Of a stretch of 5,470 nt of DNA, positions 1 to 5,004 are shown one piece after another. A program made the translations under genes and the position numbers. Location of the stretch: the NCBI GenBank assembly GCA_963582255.1, contig CAUZRD010000147.1, forward strand, positions 1-5,470, read 5' to 3'. Source of the DNA: CAUZRD01 sp963582255 (GTDB lineage: Bacteria; Pseudomonadota; Alphaproteobacteria; Rhizobiales; TMED25). Every line of letters starts with the position of its first letter. Position 1 is the stretch's first letter. Below the pieces are notes generated by a model that was not told the origin of the DNA, searched no databases, and was given only the letters and a program-made list of their open reading frames with translations.

Positions 1-61
1 AAGGGCGCAGAGCTCTTCAGGACCCCGTTGCCTAGGTTCACAAAGAACGAATTGAATCACT

Positions 62-90
62 ATGACAATTGAAAATTGTTACGTTAATGT
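62..90 (+). promoter_or_regulatory. Possible sigma-70-type promoter of the dehydrogenase-cytochrome gene
   Basis: ATGACA at 62-67 matches the -35 consensus at five of six bases. TAATGT at 85-90, after a 17-base spacer, matches the -10 consensus only at its first, second and last bases. Transcription would begin near 97 and leave a leader of about 80 bases before the ATG at 179. The call rests on pattern matching only. It is weakly supported by the position in front of a gene and by an inverted repeat (65-79) that would lie between the two hexamers. Confidence 0.25.
65..79. repeat. Perfect 6-bp inverted repeat, operator-like
   Basis: ACAATT and AATTGT flank a three-base centre (GAA), giving a perfect AT-rich palindrome about 100 bases ahead of the dehydrogenase-cytochrome gene. 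It overlaps the candidate promoter, which is where a repressor site would be expected. AT-rich palindromes of this size also occur by chance, so binding is only a possibility. Confidence 0.3.
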
Positions 91-103
91 AGTGGCACAA
101 AGG

Positions 104-128
104 ATCAACACAAAACAATCAACACAAA
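104..128. repeat. Two direct copies of an 11-base A/C-rich repeat
   Basis: The 11-mer ATCAACACAAA occurs at 104-114 and again at 118-128, a period of 14 bases. It lies in the untranslated leader of the downstream gene. It may be a duplicated binding site or a small slippage duplication; nothing else in the window repeats it as far as I can see. Confidence 0.45.
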
Positions 129-134
129 GTATGG

Positions 135-149
135 CCCGCTACCGGCGGG
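135..149 (+). other. Short GC-rich hairpin just upstream of the ribosome binding site
   Basis: CCCGC (135-139) and GCGGG (145-149) can pair around a five-base loop. The stem ends about 15 bases before the GAGGA ribosome binding site (164-168) of the gene starting at 179. No T-run follows, so it does not look like an intrinsic terminator. It could affect translation or mRNA stability, but the stem is small. Confidence 0.25.
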
Positions 150-178
150 GCGAAATCTGACCTGAGGAATAAAAATAT

Positions 179-1765
179 ATGACTAAGCAAAGAATTCGAA
201 CGGCCATTCTTAGCTCGATTCTTTTGGTACTTATCGGTTGTTCTTCCGAAGACCCTGGCGAAACCAAAGCGGGTGCTTTCGAACAAAAATACTGGGTCGA
301 AGACTATGTTACCCAGTTGAATTTCCCATGGGCGATGACCTGGCTCCCCGACGACACACTGTTACTCACCGAGCGATTCGGAAAGATTAAAGTAGTGCGT
401 AACGGTGCGATTGTCGCAGAACTTGAGGGGGTACCGGAAGTGATGTCAGCCAGTCCTTACGATGGCTTGCTCGACATAAAAATTGATCCGGATTTTGAGA
501 CCAGCCCGTACCTGTATCTCACCTATACCCGGGGCACAGCGACGGCCAGGATCGGCGTGGTCTATCGCGCCAGGTTGGAGGGAAACCGGCTGGTTGATGG
601 CCAGGAACTGTTTAGTACATCTCCGCCTGCGCCAACCGGCGGGCCGAACATCACACGCATTCAATTTCTTAAAGATAAATCACTGATCGTCGGAATCGGA
701 TCGAGCGGCCAACCCGGTAGCGGCATGGTGCAACGCGTCGATGGACACATCGGCAAAATCATTCGAATTAATCGGGATGGCTCGGTCCCGAATGACAATG
801 CGATTGCAGTCGGCGATTCCAATGCTAAACCAGAACTGTTGGCAACCGGATTTCGATCGCCGGGGGGCTTTGCTTTGGACGAAGATGACCAACTATGGGT
901 TTTGGACATCGGACCCTTGGGAGGCGATGAACTGAACTTGCTAGAAGCAGGTGGAAATTACGGTTGGCCGTTGTTGAGCTGGGGTTTTGACTATTCTGGA
1001 CGTGCGATGTCGGATCAGCAGACGGCAGCCGGGTACGTTGATCCGGTAGTAGTTTGGAGTCCTTCGATCGCACCCTCGGGCCTTACTTATTACGGCGGCA
1101 GCACATTCCCGGCCTGGCAGGGGGATCTGTTCATCGGCGCACTGTCCGGCCAGGCAATCCGCCGGCTAAGAATTCGCGATGGCAAGCTCCTGCACGAGGA
1201 ACGTTTATTGGCAAACTTCAATGAACGTATCCGCTCAGTGGAAGCCGGCCCTGATGGTTTTTTGTATGCCATAACAGACTCTTCTAAGGGCAAAATTCTC
1301 CGCATCCGCCCAGGACAACCAGCCGGGGAAGAGTTGGCACGCGTGGCGCAACCTTTCAATATGCCTGCGGGTGCAGATCTCGAAGCCACCCTGAAACAGC
1401 ATGGTGTTATGCAGGAAGAAGAAACCATTGCCGCGGAAAGTGTCGACTACGACTCAGCGCATGCTGAGTCACTGTTTGTGCAAAATTGCGGAACCTGCCA
1501 CTCGTATAAAGAAAGCACTAACAGCAAAATTGGCCCAAATTTGGCTGGAGTCGCGGGCCGCCGATCCGGTACGTTGCCGGGATATTCGTATTCGTCGGCA
1601 TTGGCCAATGGGAAAACCAGCGTTACCTGGGATTACTTTACGATCGCTGCCTTCCTGACTAATCCGCAGGCCTACTACCCGGGAACAAAAATGGCCTCAC
1701 CTCCGATCAGCTATGTCGATGCCGTGCAAATAGGTATTTTTCTCAATGACGGGAAGACTTTCTAA
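179..1765 (+). CDS. PQQ-dependent sugar dehydrogenase-like lipoprotein with C-terminal cytochrome c domain
   Basis: Predicted membrane-anchored periplasmic oxidoreductase of 528 residues. The N-terminus has a basic start, a hydrophobic stretch and the lipobox LIGC with the lipidated Cys at 21. Residues about 45-380 form a six-bladed glucose/sorbosone dehydrogenase-type beta-propeller, recognised by FPWAMTWLPDDTLLLTERFG (49-68), GLLDIKIDPDF (96-106), GGDELNLLEAGGNYGWP (248-264), IAPSGL (297-302) and ERIRSVEAGPDG (349-360). A linker leads to a class I cytochrome c domain (about 425-528) with haem motif CGTCH (437-441) and PGTKM, whose Met505 is the likely sixth ligand. Family members oxidise aldose sugars or related alcohols with PQQ; the fused haem would pass electrons to the respiratory chain. 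Several active-site residues of soluble PQQ glucose dehydrogenase are not conserved, so substrate, and even PQQ use, are uncertain. GAGGA at 164-168 supports the start; an in-frame TAATGA ends the gene. No pqq biosynthesis genes are in view. Confidence 0.85.
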   Translation: MTKQRIRTAILSSILLVLIGCSSEDPGETKAGAFEQKYWVEDYVTQLNFPWAMTWLPDDTLLLTERFGKIKVVRNGAIVAELEGVPEVMSASPYDGLLDIKIDPDFETSPYLYLTYTRGTATARIGVVYRARLEGNRLVDGQELFSTSPPAPTGGPNITRIQFLKDKSLIVGIGSSGQPGSGMVQRVDGHIGKIIRINRDGSVPNDNAIAVGDSNAKPELLATGFRSPGGFALDEDDQLWVLDIGPLGGDELNLLEAGGNYGWPLLSWGFDYSGRAMSDQQTAAGYVDPVVVWSPSIAPSGLTYYGGSTFPAWQGDLFIGALSGQAIRRLRIRDGKLLHEERLLANFNERIRSVEAGPDGFLYAITDSSKGKILRIRPGQPAGEELARVAQPFNMPAGADLEATLKQHGVMQEEETIAAESVDYDSAHAESLFVQNCGTCHSYKESTNSKIGPNLAGVAGRRSGTLPGYSYSSALANGKTSVTWDYFTIAAFLTNPQAYYPGTKMASPPISYVDAVQIGIFLNDGKTF

Positions 1766-1874
1766 TGAAGCTCTGGCGGCGTAGATAGAGCACCACTTCG
1801 CCAACAGCATCATCAGCAATAATGAGCTTGGAAAAGTGCTCAAACACCTCCTGCGCTCCGACCAGGCTGGACAC
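1743..1874 (-). other. Short coding-like stretch after the E1 beta stop, possible gene remnant or small ORF
   Basis: Directly after the E1 beta stop codon, the same minus-strand frame stays open to a TGA at 1743-1745. Read from a GTG at 1874 it gives 43 residues, including the stretch GAQEVFEHFSKLIIADDAVG, which looks protein-like rather than random. There is no ATG. The only strong Shine-Dalgarno-like string, AGGAGGTG, lies inside the reading frame with no well-placed ATG or GTG after it. The 3' end overlaps the converging dehydrogenase-cytochrome gene by 23 bases. It could be a former C-terminal extension of E1 beta, the start of a deleted downstream gene, or chance. I do not recognise a family. 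Confidence 0.25.
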
Positions 1875-1880
1875 CGCGCG

Positions 1881-2852
1881 TTAGCCGTAAAGCGAGCGCA
1901 CTGCGTCCACAATTTCCTGCGCGCCGGGGAGGTATTCTTTTTCTAGCCCCGGTGCAAAGGGTATCGGCGTAAACGGCGCTCCCACTCGTTTTACTGGTGC
2001 ATCCATAAAATCAAAGGCTTCATCCGCGATAGTGGCCGCTATCTCAGCGCCGATACCGCACGTCCGTACCGCTTCGTGAGCTACCACAGCCCGACTGGTT
2101 TTTTGCACTGATGTTAATATCGTGGTCATGTCCATCGGTGATAGCGTGCGAGGATCTATCACTTCTACGCTGATTCCCTCTTTCGCCAATTCGTCTGCCG
2201 CTGTTAGCGCATCTATTACCGAACGCCCAACCGCCACCACCGTCACATCGCTGCCGCTACGCTTGACCTCCGCAACGCCCAGGGGCAATACATAAGCTTC
2301 ATCAGGCACCTCCATACTGGTTTGCATGCAGCGTTTATTGCTAATGTAAATTACCGGGTTATCGTCTCGGATAGCAGCAGTTAAAAGACCTTTGGCGTCG
2401 TAAGCATTGGAAGGCATGACCACTTTCAAACCAGGAACGTGACAGAACCAGGCTTCCAAACTGCCCGAATGCTGAGCCGCGCTGCTGCTATCGATTCCAG
2501 CGTGGGTGGTAACCACGACAGGAAGGCTCGCTTGCCCACCCAACATGTACTTCATCTTGGCCATCTGGTTAACAATTTGATCCATACCAACCGCCACAAA
2601 ATCCATGATCATGATTTCGATAATAGGTCGAAGCCCGACAGCCGCCGCGCCTACGCCGATACCCGTAAGCGCTAATTCAGAAATGGCGGTGTTAACAATC
2701 CGCTTGTCTCCGTATTTAGCATGCAGACCCGCTTCGGTTCCAAAGGGCCCACCGACGCGCACGTCTTCGCCAGCCACAAAGACTCTATCGTCTCGGCTCA
2801 TTTCCTGATCAATAGCCTCGTTAATGGCTGCAGTCATTGTTTTGTTAGTCAT
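1881..2852 (-). CDS. Thiamine pyrophosphate-dependent dehydrogenase E1 component, beta subunit (acetoin/pyruvate dehydrogenase type)
   Basis: Beta subunit (323 residues) of a heterotetrameric alpha2beta2 E1 enzyme that decarboxylates a 2-oxo acid, or cleaves acetoin, with thiamine pyrophosphate. It acts in the cytoplasm and normally hands the acyl group to the lipoyl arm of an E2 protein. The length is usual for the family. Visible marks are the GED motif (28-30), ISE (57-59) with Glu59 as the expected cofactor-activating glutamate, QHSGSLEAWFCHVPGLKVVMPS split over 127-148 with His128, the transketolase C-terminal domain with VIDPRTLSP (231-239), and the closing signature RVGAPFTPIPFAPGLE (289-304). 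The ATG overlaps the alpha-subunit stop in an ATGA, with GGAG at 2861-2864 eight bases upstream, which points to translational coupling. The loop ahead of QHS reads TTHAGIDSSSAA instead of the Arg- and Gly-rich loop common in pyruvate and acetoin enzymes, so the substrate cannot be named. It would be acoB or pdhB by resemblance only. Confidence 0.9.
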   Translation of the reverse strand: MTNKTMTAAINEAIDQEMSRDDRVFVAGEDVRVGGPFGTEAGLHAKYGDKRIVNTAISELALTGIGVGAAAVGLRPIIEIMIMDFVAVGMDQIVNQMAKMKYMLGGQASLPVVVTTHAGIDSSSAAQHSGSLEAWFCHVPGLKVVMPSNAYDAKGLLTAAIRDDNPVIYISNKRCMQTSMEVPDEAYVLPLGVAEVKRSGSDVTVVAVGRSVIDALTAADELAKEGISVEVIDPRTLSPMDMTTILTSVQKTSRAVVAHEAVRTCGIGAEIAATIADEAFDFMDAPVKRVGAPFTPIPFAPGLEKEYLPGAQEIVDAVRSLYG

Positions 2853-3823
2853 ACCGTGGACTCCGAATAGACATCTTCATATAAGGCATCGGGATGCGGA
2901 TCCGGCGCCTGCTCCGCATTGGCAATCGCACGATCCATGTCGGCAGCAATACGCGCAGTAATAGTGTCGGCTGTGTTGTCATCGAACACCCCCTGGGCAA
3001 TGAGCACCTTGCGCCACTGCTTTATGGGATCACGCGCACGCCACCGAGCGATTTCATCCGGGTCCCGTTCGAGCATTCCAAAGTCGCGGCCAACATGATC
3101 GTAGTAACGGTAGGTTTTGCACTCCAACAACGTAGGCCCGGCGCCGCTGCGAGCTCGCGCAATGGCCTCTATTGAGGCTTCATGTACCGCGGCGATGTCC
3201 ATACCATCCACCATGGCACCTGCTATGCCATAGGACGCTGCACGATCGACAATATCGGTCACCGACGTTGTCGATGCAGCGCTGGACCACTCGCCATAAC
3301 CATTGTTTTCGCAGACAAATACCATGGGGGCTTTGAGTATGGCGGCCATATTCATGGCTTCATGAAATGCCCCTTCATTGGTGGCGCCGTCGCCGAAAAA
3401 ACAGACCGTGACGCGATCATTACCTTGGTACTGGCTAGCGAATGCTACGCCTAACCCTATGGGTAGCCCCGCGGCAACTATCCCATTGGCACCAATGATG
3501 CCCAGGTCTAGAGCCGCCATATGCATGGAACCACCCTTGCCGCCGTTGTACCCCGTGGCCTTGGCAAACAGCTCAGCATACATGCGCTCCACGTCACCGC
3601 CCTTGGCAATAAGGTGCCCATGACCACGGTGGGTAGAGGTAATGTAATCGTCGTCATTGAGCGCTTCACAAACCCCTACGGCTATTGCCTCTTCGCCGCA
3701 GTAGAGGTGAACCGAGCCATGGACTCTTGCTTGCTCCATTAACAACCCGGCGCGCTCATCAAATTCACGGATGCGGGTCATTTGTTCAAACATTCGAAGC
3801 ATGTCTGCGTTGGTTAGATCCAT
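2849..3823 (-). CDS. Thiamine pyrophosphate-dependent dehydrogenase E1 component, alpha subunit (acetoin/pyruvate dehydrogenase type)
   Basis: Alpha subunit (324 residues, normal length) that binds thiamine pyrophosphate and magnesium and performs the decarboxylation half-reaction with the beta subunit encoded next to it. The diphosphate-binding motif is clear: GDGATNEGAFHEAMNMAA (144-161) running to the closing Asn pair in CENN (171-174). The family pattern THRGHGHLIAKG (64-75) supplies the conserved active-site loop histidines, and KGGSMHM (96-102) and GANGIVAAGLPIG (111-123) also fit. The sequence resembles AcoA-type acetoin:acceptor oxidoreductases more than PdhA, for example GYGEW after the Asn pair. 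The YYDHVGRDFG segment (240-249) differs from the YRGHS/YFGH loop usual in pyruvate and acetoin enzymes. GGAG (3831-3834) sits seven bases from the ATG at 3823. The following beta gene overlaps by four bases. No E2 (lipoyl acyltransferase) or E3 gene follows. Confidence 0.9.
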   Translation of the reverse strand: MDLTNADMLRMFEQMTRIREFDERAGLLMEQARVHGSVHLYCGEEAIAVGVCEALNDDDYITSTHRGHGHLIAKGGDVERMYAELFAKATGYNGGKGGSMHMAALDLGIIGANGIVAAGLPIGLGVAFASQYQGNDRVTVCFFGDGATNEGAFHEAMNMAAILKAPMVFVCENNGYGEWSSAASTTSVTDIVDRAASYGIAGAMVDGMDIAAVHEASIEAIARARSGAGPTLLECKTYRYYDHVGRDFGMLERDPDEIARWRARDPIKQWRKVLIAQGVFDDNTADTITARIAADMDRAIANAEQAPDPHPDALYEDVYSESTV

Positions 3824-3892
3824 TGAGTTTCTCCGTTCTGATGCTGAATTTTGATTGTTAAGTTATTCCACCGGCATGCCCGGAACCGATCA

Positions 3893-3904
3893 GAGTCAAG
3901 ACTC
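3893..3904. repeat. Perfect GAGTC-AA-GACTC palindrome ahead of the E1 operon
   Basis: Two 5-bp arms separated by two bases form a perfect 12-bp palindrome about 70 bases upstream of the E1 alpha start codon, between it and the larger inverted repeat at 3947-3980. This is a plausible position for a transcription-factor operator of the alpha-beta operon. No family-specific motif is recognised. Confidence 0.35.
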
Positions 3905-3946
3905 CGCTAAAATCTGTTGACTTGCAGTCTATTGTGAAAGCTATGC

Positions 3947-3980
3947 GCCTTAGACGAACTGGACGCGTTTCGTCTAAGGC
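3947..3980. repeat. Perfect 12-bp inverted repeat in the gap between the SDR and E1 alpha genes
   Basis: GCCTTAGACGAA (3947-3958) and TTCGTCTAAGGC (3969-3980) are exact reverse complements around a ten-base centre. A 12-bp perfect arm is unlikely by chance in a gap of 197 bases. On the minus strand it begins 40 bases after the SDR stop and ends 123 bases before the E1 alpha start. As RNA it would form a stable stem and could end or stabilise the SDR transcript, but no T-run follows on either strand, so it is not a classical intrinsic terminator. As DNA it could be a dimer-binding operator for the E1 operon. Confidence 0.6.
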
Positions 3981-4020
3981 ACTAACTGCAATTAAAATCG
4001 TCATGCAAAGCTGATAGAGG

Positions 4021-4797
4021 CTAGTACGGCGCCGTGCCGCCATCAACGCTCCATGTGGCGCCGGTGATACCTTCACCTACGTCTGATGCCAATAACAATG
4101 CAGTTTCAGCAACTTGCTCGACTTTGTTGGGACGCTTGATGGCCGATTCCTGGGAGAATAAATCAACCATCTCGTCGAACGTCAGGCCCATCGCTTTCGC
4201 TGTGGCAGGGCCGTCAGCTTTGACTATATCGGTAATAATGAGCCCAGGACAAATGGCGTTTACGGTTATTCCGTCCGCACCTACTTCCTGAGCCGTGGAT
4301 TTGGTCAAACCGTTAACCGCATGTTTGGCAGCAGTGTAGGAAGCAAAAACCGGCTTACCAATTTTACCTTCAACCGATGAGATGTTGATGATGCGGCCAA
4401 ATTGTTGCTCAAGCATGGAACGCAACGCGCGACGGGTCGCCCAAAATGTTGAATACACACACAGCTTCATCGTGTAATCGAAAGATTCATCGGTCAAATC
4501 GACAAGAGGCAGTAAGTCTCCTGCGCCACCCGCGTTGTTCACCAATATATCAATGCGCCCATAACGCTCGATGGTCCCATCAACAAAGCCTTCGATGTCT
4601 GCTTGCACCGTGGCATCACCCTGGATAAACACCGAGCGCTCGCCACCGCCGAGCTGCTCAACTGCCGCAGCCCCTTTAGCAGGGTCTCTGGCCATAATCA
4701 CGACACTGGCACCCTCTCGAAGGAAGGCTGTCGCAATAGCCAGCCCGATGCCGGCCGAACCACCGGTTATTGCAGCAATTTTTCCCTTAAGTTTCAT
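4021..4797 (-). CDS. Short-chain dehydrogenase/reductase (SDR), classical type
   Basis: Classical SDR with a Rossmann fold of about 258 residues, a cytoplasmic NAD(P)-dependent alcohol/ketone oxidoreductase. Numbering from the ATG at 4797: cofactor motif TGGSAGIG (11-18), Arg37 after the second strand (suggesting NADP(H)), GDAT (60-63), NNAG (87-90), catalytic Ser141 in INISS, the YTAAK motif with Tyr154 and Lys158, and the family ending WSVDGGTAPY. The Asn that usually completes the catalytic tetrad is replaced by Cys113 (KLCVYSTFW). AGGA at 4805-4808 is seven bases from the ATG at 4797 but only one base from an alternative ATG at 4803, so the downstream start is preferred; the longer form would add Met-Asn. 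Substrate is unknown. The neighbouring CoA-transferase and 2-oxoacid-dehydrogenase genes suggest a step in catabolism of an organic acid or CoA thioester, such as a hydroxyacyl oxidation. Confidence 0.88.
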   Translation of the reverse strand: MKLKGKIAAITGGSAGIGLAIATAFLREGASVVIMARDPAKGAAAVEQLGGGERSVFIQGDATVQADIEGFVDGTIERYGRIDILVNNAGGAGDLLPLVDLTDESFDYTMKLCVYSTFWATRRALRSMLEQQFGRIINISSVEGKIGKPVFASYTAAKHAVNGLTKSTAQEVGADGITVNAICPGLIITDIVKADGPATAKAMGLTFDEMVDLFSQESAIKRPNKVEQVAETALLLASDVGEGITGATWSVDGGTAPY

Positions 4798-4804
4798 ATT
4801 CATT

Positions 4805-4808
4805 TCCT
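4805..4808 (-). promoter_or_regulatory. Ribosome binding site that decides the SDR start
   Basis: AGGA on the minus strand lies seven bases upstream of the ATG at 4797 and only one base from the in-frame ATG at 4803. Normal Shine-Dalgarno spacing therefore favours 4797 as the initiation codon. Confidence 0.55.
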
Positions 4809-4860
4809 ACTTCATGAACTGCAAGTTTCGCACAAACTCATCAGTGAATGGAATTTTCAT
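4807..4860 (-). CDS. Possible 17-residue leader ORF ahead of the SDR gene
   Basis: An ATG at 4860 opens a 17-codon frame encoding MKIPFTDEFVRNLQFMK, ending in a TAG (4809-4807) that overlaps the AGGA of the SDR gene. Ribosomes finishing here would stop just before the SDR start, so translational coupling is conceivable. There is no good Shine-Dalgarno sequence in front of this ATG, and a frame of this size is common by chance. The rest of the gap (4861-5004) holds only a weak stem (TGGCTG 4941-4946 with CAGCCA 4964-4969) and no clear terminator or promoter. Confidence 0.15.
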   Translation of the reverse strand: MKIPFTDEFVRNLQFMK

Positions 4861-5004
4861 CCGCGTATTAAACGTTACTGCTACTCGCCTTTGCGTAAAG
4901 CGATTATGCCGAGAGTGCCTGAAACAACTTGCTGAGACGGTGGCTGCGGTGCTTGCCAGGTATCAGCCAGCGTCACTGCCACGCTCTTTGGCTTGTCTCT
5001 GGGC

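Noticed and set aside
93..110. TGGCAC, which resembles a sigma-54 -24 element, upstream of the dehydrogenase-cytochrome gene
   Set aside because: The -12 position reads CA where the invariant GC is needed, so the core of a sigma-54 promoter is missing.
1090..1428. 112-codon minus-strand frame antisense to the dehydrogenase-cytochrome gene
   Set aside because: It lies wholly within a gene with strong domain evidence and has an Arg/Ser/Pro-rich composition typical of antisense frames.
1766..1880. Bidirectional terminator between the converging cytochrome and E1 beta genes
   Set aside because: Only weak four- to five-base stems (for example GCTCT with AGAGC near 1770-1790) are present, with no T-runs on either strand.
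3978..3992. GGCAC...TGC resembling a sigma-54 promoter near the E1 operon, attractive because acetoin operons are often sigma-54 dependent
   Set aside because: The spacing between GG and GC is eight instead of ten bases, and the element points away from the E1 genes.
3858..4076. 72-codon minus-strand frame spanning the SDR end and the SDR/E1 gap
   Set aside because: It starts inside the SDR gene in another frame, runs through the inverted repeat, has no recognisable family features and no clear ribosome binding site.
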